Positions 44,330 to 56,170 of a stretch of DNA of 64,000 nt are shown here, piece by piece. The DNA is from Gamarada debralockiae (Eukaryota > Ascomycota > Leotiomycetes > Helotiales > Hyphodiscaceae). How positions within the stretch are numbered: the stretch's first letter is position 1; each line of letters begins with the position of its first letter. The translations under genes and the position numbers were made by a program. The notes below the pieces were generated by a model. That model ran no database searches. It was not told the DNA's origin and saw only the letters and a list, made by a program, of their open reading frames with translations. The stretch covers positions 1 to 64,000 of the forward strand of contig NXFV01000193.1 of the NCBI GenBank assembly GCA_002803225.1. The letters are read 5' to 3'.

Positions 44330-46429
44330 CTCCAGGTGTTCGCAGACGAATCAGAAAATGAATAATGCCGCAGATGGTATGTTGAAGTCGAAACAAGGTC
44401 GCTTTCTTGAGGGCGAAAAATGAATCGGAAGGATAGGTATAGTGATGAGCTTTGCTAATTGCTGTACAGCTTCGGCTCCTTCACTAGGTAGAGGTAGGCA
44501 AGCAGATCGGTGTTCGATTGTATTGAGGACGCCTCAGGAATTGTTTAGCAGAAATCCTGGGTGAATTGAGGGGTAGAAATACCTGTTGCTTATGCCTCGA
44601 ATGCGTTGTGGGGAGAAGTTCAAAATGAGTCTCAATGAGTTTTAATGGTGGGGTAGGTATAGCATTTAGGAAGGCCGGTAGCGGGGCAAAAATGCTTCCT
44701 CCTGGAGAGAAGTAATTCCGCTGCCGTGTGACCCACTCCCTCAGCAAACTCCAAAATTACAAATGATTTCCATTGAAAATAATTGACAAAATCAGTATAG
44801 CTATAACTATTTTTAATTATAAAAACAGCCCTAATTTAGGACTTTTTAAGGGTACAGATATATAAAAATTAATTTTTTATTTTCTTATTTTCTTTTTTTT
44901 TTTTTTTTTTAAATCGGACTGTTAATTAGAGGGTTATTAAGGATTTAGTGTATAAGGCCACGGTGACTTTAAAATGCAGCCTGAGTGCAGCCGCTTGCCC
45001 TACCCTGCCCTGCCCTTCCATCCGAGCCACTCCTAGCCGAGGCACGAGACAAGACGTCCGTTTTGTACGGGATTCGAGCATACAACGATGGTAAATCTGA
45101 CTTCCATCAAAGCAACTTCACATTTGTAGTTACTAACGTGACTTGGCACCCTCCCGTCATCCCAAAATCCAATGCTTCATCAACTTGCAATTACCCCTCG
45201 TTTCTGCTAGTACATATTCCTCTCGTAGTTTGTTTACATGGTATTGTAAGAATGGCCTTTAGTAATGTTATTTCGAAATCATGCAGATTACAGAAACAGC
45301 TTGTGCCTGGGATTTATCGTCATACAACCAGACACAGTCTAATAGTTCTTGCGAATATTACTACAGTCTGTACGAATGGTCCCGGGGGCCTGTGTAAAAG
45401 AAACGTATATATCCCACAGTTCTCCTTGAAGATGCGTATCTGTCCCGCGGGTGGCTACCCATCTTCCAATATTTCCTATCCCGACAATTCTATACAGGGC
45501 CTTTAGGAGGTGGTATAGCGTGGTAGGACCCCGTGGTAGGATTTGAAGGGTTAGCTAGAGGAGCTAAGGTCTGCCCTGATTCTTCACCATCGCTAAAAAA
45601 GGTTATAAACATCTGGACTTAAGCTGGATGTTATATAATTGAAGAGATGAACCTCTTTAAATTAAGTCAGGAACAACGATATACTTAAAAAGTTTCACAA
45701 ATTCGTGTTGTGTCATAATTGGTATACGTAGTTCGCTATTTTTAACGAATGAGATCGGTTCCACGTACGAGGACATAATGTCAGCCTCGTCAGTCTAAGA
45801 AAAGAAATGTGTCAGTACAGTCCTTTGTAATATTGATGGATTCGATGAACCACATACTGTGGCTGTTGTTAATGATACAAAAAGAAGAAAGAAGATGGAG
45901 AAGAGGCTATGGTGTTGCTTATCGAAGCTGATTAAGCAACCGTGATCAGAAGACTGGCCTGTGCGTGTCTGTGACCTCATCTGTGCTGGACCAGGGGTAA
46001 CGATCGCTAAAATTATAGGGATTAAGTTGCTAAATCAGAGACTAATCAAACTGCTTCACCTAGACCTTAGAGAGAACCGAACCCTATCCTATCTATGCAA
46101 AGGTATCTTGAAAATAAACAGGTCCATAAATACGCAAGGTAAAGAACGGCCTCGCAGAAAAGCTCTCCAGCCTTTTCGAACCATAGAGAAACCAAAATTT
46201 GGAGGAAGTTGGAACGATTGAGCACCCAATTGAGACTTTTCATCAACAAGAAGACTTCCTGAGGAATTATCACTCGTTAAAAAACATAGCTTTCGTTAGC
46301 TTTCCAACTGCGTCAGGGTCTATGTCCCCCCAGAAGTATTCTGCTGATTCTGCACAAACACGACCAGAACAGCTGAGAACCTGAATTTCATTAGCTTCTG
46401 CATTCACCTACAGTTCTCCCCCCGAACTC
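44330..46429. other. Intergenic, AT-rich, no gene
   Basis: Contains an 18-base T run at 44893-44910 within an AT-rich tract (about 44755-44955), then a C/T-rich patch at about 44985-45030. The 44985-45506 frame (173 codons) has no domain and poor codon structure. Nothing else is recognised. Confidence 0.55.
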
Positions 46430-47873
46430 TTACGCAGCAGTAGCAGTAAAGATATCCGTCCTTGAGGTCCCAGAATCAGTGAGGCCCATAAGTCCCATGG
46501 CGAAGATAGCGGTAAAGAGTGCGATGAAACCGATGAGCTTGGCTTGGCTGTGGATACTTGCAAGAATTGCAATGGCGGCAGTAGGAAGGAGACAGGCGAT
46601 AGTAGTTGTGATGAAAGAGGTAAACGTGCGCATGCGACTTATGTGGTAAGTTTCAAGAGTGGGGCAGTCCTCTGGAGTATTCCTCGGGATTGGTTCTTGG
46701 AGAAGGTCAGGAGACTTTCTTCGGGATATCCATTGTACGAGAGTAGAGGCACTAGATGCATTTGACGAACTACGTCTCTTTTTCTTGCTCATGCTGTTGG
46801 GCGGAGTTATGGGTACGTCTTTTTCGTTCGCCGAAGTGTGTCCTTTGCCATTGAACAGCAGGCCCTTAAGACTGTGCCAAAAGGGAATCCCTGGATAACG
46901 GGGGAGTCAGCTATTGCTTGATAAAGATGGTTTCGGGAGATTGAGACAGGGTTCCTGGGGAAACATTATAAAACATTCTAGAATAGAAAAGTATTTCTCC
47001 GCAAATAACCTACAATCGTTGGCAATCCAGTGTGTGAATCCATCAATCTCCTTGAGCTTGCGGGGAACGACAAGTTCTGGATGTTGGTTTGTTGGGGGCT
47101 TCTCTGCCCAGAGGATGGTCAGGCTTCGTAGAAAGTGTATGAGATGCTCTCTGAAGGGTTTGATACTAGTGTTAGGATCGCTCAGGTCCCCCCAACTGTT
47201 TTGCCCAGGTCCCCTAACGTGACAGTCTCCTAGTCCCGGCTCCATGAGCCACGTGCGTAGGTTATTGACATTGAATTCGTCCGCCGGTGGAAGTTCATTG
47301 ATCTTCGAGTATTGCAGCAACGCGTCATCTGTCAATTCCGGACAATTAGCGCACTTCGCAACAATTGAAAGTTAGGATATTACTGTATTCTTTCAAAACA
47401 GTCCTGATCCTTCTCACCAACCTGATCTGTTTTCCTCCTCTCTTGGTCTGTCCAAACTCGGAATCTACGAGAAATTCGACATTTGCGCACAGGTCTTCTG
47501 CATGCGAAAAGTTCCCAGAGCGGTGATCTTTCCACTCCAGCTCATGCAGCTGCTGCCTTAAGCTACAGAGCTCCGCCTGAAAATAGAGCAAACTTTTGAC
47601 GTTGAGGTCTCGGAATGACTGAAAAGACTCGAAACCAGGATTTTTGACAATGTGATCAGCGAGCTCAGGCCAGCCGTGACATGGTTTCTTAGGGATTTCG
47701 GCCTCACCGTTGTAGTCAAAATTTAACTTGCACTCCTCGTAAATTGAACATTTTCTCGATGGGGATTGCCCGTTTGACTCAACAGCGGTCTCGCCTGACT
47801 CCGATATCGAAGGGCTTGACGGTGCAATCGATCCACGCGTCAACGGTCTGAGGCTATCCGAATAAGTTGACAT
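46430..47873 (-). CDS. DUF6594 membrane protein
   Basis: Model: exons 47873-47384, 47328-47014 and 46890-46430, 421 residues. Introns are 55 and 123 nt. A Ser-rich start is followed by the family's N-terminal block (HGWPELADHIVKNPGFESF, FRDLNVKSLLYFQAELCSLR), a helical region with RRIRTVLKEY, and WIANDWIPFWHSLKG formed across the second splice. A basic/Ser-rich linker follows. The C-terminus has two hydrophobic helices (about IACLLPTAAIAILASI and LIGFIALFTAIFAMGLMGL). DUF6594 proteins are common and expanded in filamentous ascomycetes, and their function is unknown. The tail stops soon after FTATAA, probably about ten residues shorter than usual. The domain assignment is from memory of the family pattern. 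Confidence 0.82.
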
Positions 47874-50448
47874 TATTCGTACTGACAAGGTCTCTCTGTG
47901 AGATGACTGAATGCGCGACTCAATTTCAAAGTCTGATGTCCAAGACTGGAGAAAGCATTCGGATATTGTGTTTCAACCTCGTCACATTTTCAGGTGTTTC
48001 CGCAATCTGGGGCGGTGCGGGATCTTAGAACGTCTCAATGTCAGAGCCTGACCCCTCATATTGCCCCGTATGCAGTGTACCTATCGGTGCGAACAGCGGA
48101 AACTGTTGCATATATTCATTGGCAGAGATACCCCGCCATATACATATATAAGCAAGTGTGAGAATTCGGTGACCAACTGCGGCAGGTGGCTGAAAGTCTC
48201 TGAGAAAATTCTCGGCCTATTATGTTAAGCGGGGCTTCCTATTCGCAAATTGTTACATGACAGCTCGTAAGCATGCAAGCGTCTATGTGCGCAGCCTCGA
48301 CTGATATATCAGAAGATGCTTCTATTGTATGAAGCTTTCCACACTTTCCAAGGTTAGTCATATCCCGAGCCTCGCCAGGTTTGAGTAAACACAACAATAA
48401 GAGACAATGACGAAGAGTATGGTTTTGGCTTTGTGCAGACAGTTGACGAATGAAGGGAAACTGATAGTAGCATATTCCCCCACACGGCACGTAAGATGTG
48501 GGTGGTATGGACTGCTACTCGGTATGCTCTGATGTTCTTAATAATCATAGCACTGCTCTGAGCTGTAAGAGAGTCCAATCCAGGGTTCGAAGAATAGGGT
48601 GACGATGACGCCGACTCCGCAAGCTCACCGAGGAATTGAAATCCGACCTGGTGGCGGCTCGGTGCGTTTGAGTTTCGGCACTGAAGACCTCATCACCTCC
48701 AAATCTCGAACTGAATTTTTAGGCTCCTAGCACCGATGACTGCTCGTTATCTTGTCATCTCTCATCAACTCAGCATCCAGCAGTGGAGCGCGGCGAGTTC
48801 AAAAGGAGCTCCCGAGATGTGTTGATGTCGATGCGCTGGCAGCGCATTCGCCCATGCCAATTCGAGCTGGCGGCGTCGCAGGGACTGTTGCCTCACGACC
48901 CATACGGGTAACTGACCAGCTGCATCTCTTATGCATTGCATCCAAATGAGGATGATGAGAGGCTCTGAGTTGAGAACACGAATCGCAGTCCAAAGCTTCG
49001 ATGATTGGATGCCTTCTCTGAGGATGCATGTCCGAAAAGTATATTATACCGCGACGACCACTGGGCCTGAATCCTCCCGGAATAATTTTCTTCGGAAATG
49101 CGACACCCAATCAAGAAGAGACAAACGACTCGGAACGAAAGCAAACAACCCTACAAAGACGGAACAAAACGCGAAAATATCCTGAACTTTGACTAGTTAT
49201 TTAATCGTTCTCCTCGATGACAAGTCATACGCCATCCATACGTTGGCTGGCGGGTGATTAGGACTATGTAGGTGTCCCAAATAGTTTGCCCCGACGAGAT
49301 CTCTCTCATGTTGATGTCGAGATGGAATGCGAGCTTATGAATGCAAAAGACTTGCCAGAAGACTCTCATCTCATGTCTCGGTTTGATGGTGCTCGCAGCT
49401 CCCTTACACACTTGTGCGACCGCGCAATCATGCTCTTCAGAAAGATGCCCACAGGCAGGGATCTTCAGACCTTCAGGCTGCGTTGATCACGAAGCCCCGG
49501 TCAACGCTCACCACCCCGCCTCGTTGAGCTTGCTGCTCAGAAAGGGCACCAGTCGTCAAGCGCTTATTTTCAACATCAAGGAACAACAAGGGTAACTGGA
49601 AGTCTATATGGGGGAGCGAGGCCGGGTTGTCTTCCCTCCGATCAAACTGGCAGAACACGACCGAAGATTAGGAGCGTTAGGCCCCCAAACCCCGACCCGT
49701 GCCGTTGAGGGCCGTTCTCTCCGTATTGTGTGTCGGCCATGACCGCAATCATTCAATTGAATCACTCCGAATGTTTCACGTCGAATTCTGGTTTCCACCT
49801 GCGCCCGACTGGAAGTGGGAGTGGTTGGTTGTGGCAGGTTGAGGAGGGAACCGACCCCTCCATCCCCGCTCCAGCTGAGCTTTTCTAAGCCGCACTTTCT
49901 CACCGAGATCGAATCTGCTTGCTACGATCGCTGACATGCTGAGGGTGCCGTCCCAAGTCTGCTTAAAAAAAGCAAAGATGGCAAGCGCCATCGTCTCAAA
50001 TGGGCCGGAGGCGGCAAGCATGACCATGAATGTAAGCATGAGACCCTTGATTTCAAATATTGGTGCAACCCCGAGAGCAAAAAAGTGGATGCGTGCGTGG
50101 TTTTCTCAGGAAAGGGTGGTCAGAGACAGTTTTCTCAATCTGGGAGTATTTTCGGAGAGATACGAGGCCTTCGAGGTTCGGTCTTGGATTGTTGTTGAGA
50201 GGGTGCTGCGGGAGCCTTGTCATATAACATGATGGAAATCTCCACTTTTAAGTAACAAGTGCTTCTCATTGCAAGGTGAAATACGGCTGAACACAACAAG
50301 CTACATGCCAAAGCAAACCCAGACCCATTAACTAACTATATATTAGTTGCAAGCGGCAAGCTATAGTTGTCCTAGATATATCGAAATGACTAGCTAATCA
50401 AGCAGAAGCAGAAGCGCAGAGTTCATATCCGCAATTCCTCTCAACACG
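47874..50448. other. Long intergenic stretch, no gene recognised
   Basis: Short frames on both strands (for example 49776-50039 minus, with a hydrophobic start, and 49936-50232 plus) show no known family. No repeat ends or RNA genes were recognised. Confidence 0.45.
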
Positions 50449-50913
50449 ATGGCCGACCAAGACCTACAAGGGTACACTATAAAGAATAGGGGTATGCGGT
50501 TGCTACTTATTCCCATTATTTCACAATCACTAACCATTGATCCAGACGAACAAAGAGCCAATCTGCAAGCAACCTACAATAAGAAGAAGAAGGTTCTGGA
50601 TAAGGAAGTTGCCAGCAAGGACAGACTCGAAGGAGAGATACGACGTGGAGATGAGGACGAAGACGCCGAGGACGACCTCGCAAGACTCGAGCGATCGGTT
50701 TCTATACTTGCACTCGAGGAGAAAATTCTCAAGTGCACCCTCGATATTTATATCTTGACGTACAAGCAGGGAAGGACCGACGCGGAAGAGCAGAAGCTTC
50801 TAAGCCTTAGAAATGAGCTTGAGGGTATGCCATTTCTACCAGACAAGATAAAGAAGGATCTGGATCCTCTTTGGAACCAACTCAAGGAGAGCTATAAGCA
50901 GAACTCAATCTAA
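50449..50913 (+). CDS. Small acidic/basic coiled-coil protein, unknown
   Basis: Model: exon 50449-50491, intron 50492-50545 (54 nt, GTATGC...CAG with CACTAAC branch site), exon 50546-50913; 136 residues. The product is highly charged: NKKKKVLDKEVASKDRLEGE, then an Asp/Glu run, then a heptad-like helix LARLERSVSILALEEKIL and a last helix near LRNELEGMPFLPDKIKKD. It is probably a mostly helical, soluble coiled-coil protein. I do not recognise the family. The intron is a multiple of three without stops, so retention would give 154 residues. Good splice signals and protein-like composition support a real gene, but there is no independent evidence. Confidence 0.55.
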   Translation: MADQDLQGYTIKNRGMRLLLIPIISQSLTIDPDEQRANLQATYNKKKKVLDKEVASKDRLEGEIRRGDEDEDAEDDLARLERSVSILALEEKILKCTLDIYILTYKQGRTDAEEQKLLSLRNELEGMPFLPDKIKKDLDPLWNQLKESYKQNSI

Positions 50914-51632
50914 GCCGAGCTGGTTTGCGTGTAGTCGAGATGATCAAGGATGACCGACTGGAAATAAGACGGGCCACTACATTGTCGTTGAGAGAGCTTA
51001 CTGGGCGCTGGTCTGATTCAAGCAAGACTTGCCAACTCTCGCATTTTTCTTTCTTCTCCTGCCTCGGGAACATTAATGACGACAAGGTGCTGTCGAATCT
51101 CGGTGGCGGGGCAGTTATTATTGAGTAGTGCCTCTCTGGTTTGTTTTTATGAGAACTATGAAGCTCAATTAATATTGTTTATGTCTTTGCATCTCCAAGC
51201 AGTCCTTGTGCGGGCCAGAAGAAGCGTTAATTGAGGGGATTTTACACAAAGGGCTGACCAAGCCAAGCATATATTTAAATTGAATTGCGACGATTTTAAG
51301 AGCTAGCAAGACGGTGTAAAAAATGGCCGAGAAGCAGTTGCTAGTTTTTTATTTTATAAACCCCCTATTTCCAGGCAAATAGAGGTTAAGGGAGGCAAGC
51401 GGGAATCCTTATACATTTCAAATACCTCTTAAAAATCATATTTATAGTTATATTTATAATATATAACTCAACTTTAGTCAGCTACAGTGGGCGTATCGAA
51501 TAGAGGGGTCTCGTCCTAGAACCAAATAGAAGTGGGACCGCATAGGGATGGTGTAGTAGGGGAGAAGGGCATCGACGTTAGTCCTGGTTACGGAAGTAAG
51601 ATTAGCCTTAGAAGGAAAGGGAAACTTGCAAA
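50914..51632. other. Intergenic, partly AT-rich
   Basis: No gene is seen. An AT-rich patch lies at about 51420-51470 (ATTTATAGTTATATTTATAA region), between two ordinary stretches. Confidence 0.5.
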
Positions 51633-52073
51633 TCAAGGAGAAGGTGCCACAGAACGGGGGTGCGCCATGCCCCGACGCGGCCTCGCGTAACGCCTAGGCG
51701 AGCTAGACCCCCTGGACTCTCCAGTCTCATCAGGAGCTGATGGTCCATATTGAAATACTGCCAGACCACGTCCGTGACCATTTAATCCAGAATTCGCATC
51801 GGACTCTCCGTTATCTGATTGCAGTTTGCGTTTTCGGATCAAAGGGCCACCAGACTCATGCAAGGTACGGCAAGTTGCTGACTCTAGTGACAGAGAATCA
51901 TCATTTCCTGGCCGTGCGGTGCCATTGTGAGGATTTGGGTATGAAAGTTGCCGCTGCGTATCATTATCGACCCATGCTTGGTTCGTTGGGGCGCTCGCTG
52001 TGTTGATAGGGGCATCTTCGTTCAGTGCTGAGGTAAGCTCGAAGGCTCGTTTTCGGTAGAGACTCCCAGGCAT
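51633..52073 (-). CDS. Hypothetical protein, 146 residues, low complexity
   Basis: One open frame from ATG 52073 to the stop at 51633. The product is rich in Ser, Pro, Arg, Asn and Gly (for example GTARPGNDDSLSLES and SSSPRRYARPRRG) and is predicted disordered, with no domain or signal peptide. It could be an orphan gene or a chance frame. I keep it because it is the longest uninterrupted frame between 50.9 and 52.7 kb. Confidence 0.3.
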   Translation of the reverse strand: MPGSLYRKRAFELTSALNEDAPINTASAPTNQAWVDNDTQRQLSYPNPHNGTARPGNDDSLSLESATCRTLHESGGPLIRKRKLQSDNGESDANSGLNGHGRGLAVFQYGPSAPDETGESRGSSSPRRYARPRRGMAHPRSVAPSP

Positions 52074-52728
52074 CTGCTAACAAGATGCTGTACCTTTCTG
52101 AGTAGTGAACTGTCTAGACGGATGCCGTATAACATGTGCAGCCTTTTATGAAAGCTTTCTTCTAGATGATTTGAAGTCAAGATCTGCTTGATCCATCTGC
52201 CGTTGGAATGAGGCTTATGACCCAGATCATACCGGGTAGTAAGGGCCTCCTGTGATCTGGATCATGATCTGTGTAGTTGGCGCGGCGAGTCAGCCTTTCA
52301 GCCTTGCAATACAACGCAATGCTGAATAGGATCTTAGCAGCTCGTTCAATTGCTAGACCCATAGGTCGATCAACTTATCAATGTAAAGTTATCTCGGCAG
52401 GTGCTCGGGCCGGTCCACTCCATGTGCATGCGGCACATGCTGGTGGCTTGGGGATTTGTGGCCTGATATCTCAGGCCTCAACAATGAGCCGTAGTAATAA
52501 GCCTGGGTTATTCCTGTGGCCCCAGGCAGCCAGGCAGAATAATCAGAAAAATTTCACCCACACAAGGCTGTAACATCGGCTGCAAGGTTAACATCGCGTG
52601 CCTCCACAACTCGACCCGACCACTTTTCTCCTAGTGTGACTCATGCACTTTCGGGCGTCATCAAAACCTACAGAACGCTTTGCGCCTGGAGACTCGGGCC
52701 ATTTCGTTTCCAACTTTACTTTCAGTAG
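52074..52728. other. Intergenic upstream of histidyl-tRNA synthetase
   Basis: No gene is recognised. It should contain the promoter of the HisRS gene. A palindromic ATGATCTGGATC/GATCTGGATCAT-like patch occurs near 52215-52275, where GATC words recur. Confidence 0.4.
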
Positions 52729-54454
52729 ATGCTCTGCCTGCCGAGTGCTGCCAACAGCCTCAAGTGGGTGACTCTTTCATCTCTGGCACAACCGCGACGC
52801 CTACTTCCGCTCTTTAACTACCAACCTGCGATTCCACTTCCAATTCCACACCAGCCTACCATCTCTCTCCATCAATCAGGACCCAATATGTCGACCAAAA
52901 AAGGCACGGAGGCGATTCGTTCAGGAATTCAGCTCAAGACCCCAAAGGGCACCGTGGACAGCTTTGGCAAGGAGGTGATCTTGCGCGACCAAGTCACGTA
53001 AGGGCTAATTGCGAAAGGCATTACGAACTACAACTGATCGTGAAATAGTCAAACGATTCGCGACATCTTCAGACGCCACGGTGGTAACCCTTTAGACACC
53101 CCCGTTTTCGAGCTGAAAGAAGTCCTCACAGGCAGTGTGTCCCTCCGCTTCCCCCATCCACAGAACTAGCACTGACCGCCACGATCTTCAAGAATATGGC
53201 GAGGATGCTCGTCTCATATACGATTTGCAGGACCAAGGAGGTGAAGCCTGCGCTTTACGGTTCGATCTCACCGTCCCTCTCGCTCGTTGGGTGGCGATGA
53301 ACAATATCACCCAGGTCAAGCGGTATCACATTGGAAAAGTCTACCGTGTATGTGTCTGCTAAGCAAGATGATCAAATGTCAACAGTTCTAACAGCCTGTA
53401 GAGAGACCAACCAGCTATCGCAAAGGGCCGTTTGCGTGCCTTTCAACAAGCTGACTTCGACATTATTGGTCAGTACGACCCGATGATCGCCGACTCCGAG
53501 ATCCTTCGGATAATTGTCGAAGTGTTTCAAGCACTTGGACTCAACATTACTATCAAACTGAACCATAGACGGATTCTAGATGGATTTTTCGTTGTTTCTG
53601 GTGTGCCGGAAGAAAAAGTTCGCGCTATTAGCTCAGCGGTGGACAAGCTGGATAAAATTCCCTGGGCCGAAGTGAAGAAGGAAATGGTTGAAGAGAAGGG
53701 TCTTCTCGAAGAAGTCGCAGATCGAATTGGAGAATACGTCCAGCACAGCGGTAGCATAGACGACATGCTACGATTCATCAAGTCCGATGCTACTCTTTGT
53801 GCTAATGAGAGCGTCAAAGAAGGACTTGCTGACATGGAACTGCTGGCATCATACCTGGAGGCATACGGCATCACCAGCAAAGTCCTCTTTGATTTTGCAC
53901 TTGCTCGAGGTCTTGACTACTACACTGGTCTGATATACGAAATTATTTACCAACCTAGCGCCGCAGATGCCGGATCCATTCAGGTCGGCAGCATCGGAGC
54001 AGGTGGACGCTACGACAACCTGGTCGGAATGTACGGGAAGCGCACCATTCCATGCACCGGCATCTCGTTCGGTGTAGACCGGATCCTGTCCATCCTAAAG
54101 GCTCAGCGCAAGAACGAGTCTCAGACGCAAACCGAACCCGTCGAGGTATACGTCATGGCATTTGGCTCCAAAGACTTTGACGGACTCCTTCGCGAACGGA
54201 TGGCGGTGACAGCGCAACTCTGGGACAGTGGCATCCGCGCTGAATTTATGGGAAAAGTGAAGCCCAAGCTACCCCAGCAGTTCAAGGCGGCTGTAGATGT
54301 GCCAATAGCCGTCATATTAGGTGAAGACGAGCTGGCAGAGGGTAAGGTCAGGGTGAAGGTTCTGGGGCTACCTGATGGCCACCCAGAGAAGGAAGGCGTG
54401 TTGGTCGAGAAGGAAGCGCTCGTTACTAAGGTGCTGGAGCGGTTGCAGAGGTAA
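52729..54454 (+). CDS. Histidyl-tRNA synthetase, two possible start codons
   Basis: Class II synthetase that charges tRNA-His. Model: exons 52729 (or 52888)-52997, 53049-53134, 53193-53347 and 53402-54454. From ATG 52888 it gives 467 residues (cytosolic form). From ATG 52729 it gives 520, adding an acid-free, Ser/Leu/Arg/Pro-rich leader like a mitochondrial presequence. Dual-start HisRS is known from yeast HTS1. Seen: [14 protein letters not shown], motif-1 region, [19 protein letters not shown] with motif 2, the HisA signature [10 protein letters not shown] (about residues 284-293), motif 3 GISFGVDRI, and an anticodon-binding C-terminus. Motif 2 reads [15 protein letters not shown], where eukaryotic enzymes usually have REFYQCDFDI. 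The Arg, Gln and Asp that contact substrate remain. It could be the sole gene or a diverged paralogue. Confidence 0.93.
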
Positions 54455-54935
54455 TGAGGTCAAAGGTGGAGATTCGAAGCGGAATGTTTTGTTACTGCAG
54501 CCGACAAGGCCGAGGATGGAACCTTACCATGTCTGCGATAGACCAAGCAAACTTGGACCCTTTTCAATAAAACCAGGCTTTGATAGCCAAGTCCCAATGA
54601 TCACCCAGTAAGCTCTTCCTGTGTACAATCAGGAAAATTGCACGAATCTTCATCGCGCTTGATGTTCCTCTATAATAAGGATGTAGAGAGATGTAGACAG
54701 AGGTTGCAAAGGAAGGAATTCGCTTAGTACGCCTTGGAGAGGACTAGCGGAAAATATGCCTTAGCGGGCCGGAGGATCTGCCAGGGGTGACTTGTCTCGT
54801 CGGGTTTAGGCAAGGCGAGTTAGCAAGCTCCTTAGAATGGTTAGCGTCAGCCTCGTTCATGACCAGCTCTGTCCACACACTGCGATTTATTTTTCCACTT
54901 CTTTGCTTCACACCTTTAGCAAAACAACATTCGCC

Positions 54936-56045
54936 ATGTTTGCGCAAAGCTTTCGCCAAATATTGCCGGGAGTCACAGCAAATTCTGCTTCTCGTGTCAA
55001 CCTACAAACTCTGCGTCGCTATGCTAATAAGTCGCGTGTCGACTTACTCAAGTCAATCTATTGTCCAGCATTCGGAAATCTCAAGAAAGATTCGCCAGAA
55101 TACCTTGATTTAGCAGCATCTGGTAGAGTTTGGGAAAACTTCTTTAAGCCTGGAAACATCGAACCTTACCTGCAGGCTCAATCAGACTTGAAGCAGACTC
55201 TCATTTCAATCGATGAGCTAAAAGAATGGTATCGAGAGAATGATAAGGCCAAGACAACTATCGTTCGAGCTTTAGTTCCTGAATATGCTCATCAAAGCAC
55301 ATCTATTGAGCAGAACCCTCTTCATCTCGGCGACTCAGTAACCATCTCTGACGAACTCGAGAAACAAATGTTCTGCAATATCGATTCTCTAGATGTTATG
55401 TCACCTTCTGAAGTCTCAAAACTTACTTTACCTACCCCAGAAGAACTTCTACCGGGCAAGAACGCGGAGCAAGTCGCCGAACTTCGAAATCACATCGTTA
55501 TTAGCCGTTACATTACCGAAGCTGCTCTCAACAATCCCGGCACAGCTGGCATGTCTCTTGCCGATATAAAACTGCTTTCTATGATGATGCTTCGAGGAAC
55601 TGATGCGGAGACTTTACATTCTAAAAATTGGGGCAAGCATATACAGATTGGAGATTACCGCTCACTTCCTATTTCCGTTAGATCCAACCCAATGCGCATC
55701 TTCCCATATGCTCCAGAAGTTCCCGCCTGTATGGATCGCTATATCGAGTGGCGCGACCGAAACCATACCGACAAGATTCTTCATCCGATCATCTTAGCGA
55801 CTCACTTGTCTACCTACTTTGTACATATCCATCCTTTCCTAGATGGAAACGGCAGAGTTGGCAGAGTCTTGATGGCTGATTACATGATTCGTCAAGGATA
55901 TCTCCCAGTAGTGTTCGTCGACCTAGCCCGTGAAGATTATCTTAAGATGATTTCAGACGCGGAAGATGGAAAGCCGGAGGATCTTTGTATTCAAGTCGCT
56001 CAGACACAACTTGAGATGCTGTGGGAGATGAGAACGCGGGAATAA
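54936..56045 (+). CDS. Fic-domain protein with mitochondria-like N-terminus
   Basis: A 369-residue single-exon protein. Fic enzymes transfer AMP or other phosphate-containing groups onto protein hydroxyls. The core motif HPFLDGNGRVGR (His about 299) matches HPFx[D/E]GN[G/K]R completely. N-terminal to it, STSIEQN (about 121-127) fits the autoinhibitory [S/T]xxxE helix motif, with Glu about 125; the usual Gly/Asn after Glu is Gln. The first 35 residues (FAQSFRQILPGVTANSASRV, then more Arg) lack acids and look like a mitochondrial presequence, followed by a Fic N-terminal helical region. I start at 54936; the frame is open to an ATG at 54837. It lies 480 bp downstream of HisRS on the same strand. 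Targets are unknown. Confidence 0.9.
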   Translation: MFAQSFRQILPGVTANSASRVNLQTLRRYANKSRVDLLKSIYCPAFGNLKKDSPEYLDLAASGRVWENFFKPGNIEPYLQAQSDLKQTLISIDELKEWYRENDKAKTTIVRALVPEYAHQSTSIEQNPLHLGDSVTISDELEKQMFCNIDSLDVMSPSEVSKLTLPTPEELLPGKNAEQVAELRNHIVISRYITEAALNNPGTAGMSLADIKLLSMMMLRGTDAETLHSKNWGKHIQIGDYRSLPISVRSNPMRIFPYAPEVPACMDRYIEWRDRNHTDKILHPIILATHLSTYFVHIHPFLDGNGRVGRVLMADYMIRQGYLPVVFVDLAREDYLKMISDAEDGKPEDLCIQVAQTQLEMLWEMRTRE

Positions 56046-56170
56046 ATTGCCTAGGCGGAGGAAATTGTTCAGGAGAGCTTGTGTGCGGCCTTCAAAGGTT
56101 TATGAATGTAATAACAAGCTGGGAGGTGAATGTTTTGAGTGCAAATTAGATATCCGAGCAATCACTTGAT

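Noticed and set aside
44985..45506. 173-codon open frame on the plus strand
   Set aside because: No domain, unusual composition and no splice or promoter support; it overlaps a pyrimidine-rich non-coding stretch.
49776..50039. 87-codon minus-strand frame with a hydrophobic start
   Set aside because: It could suggest a membrane protein fragment, but no family pattern, splice sites or continuation were found.
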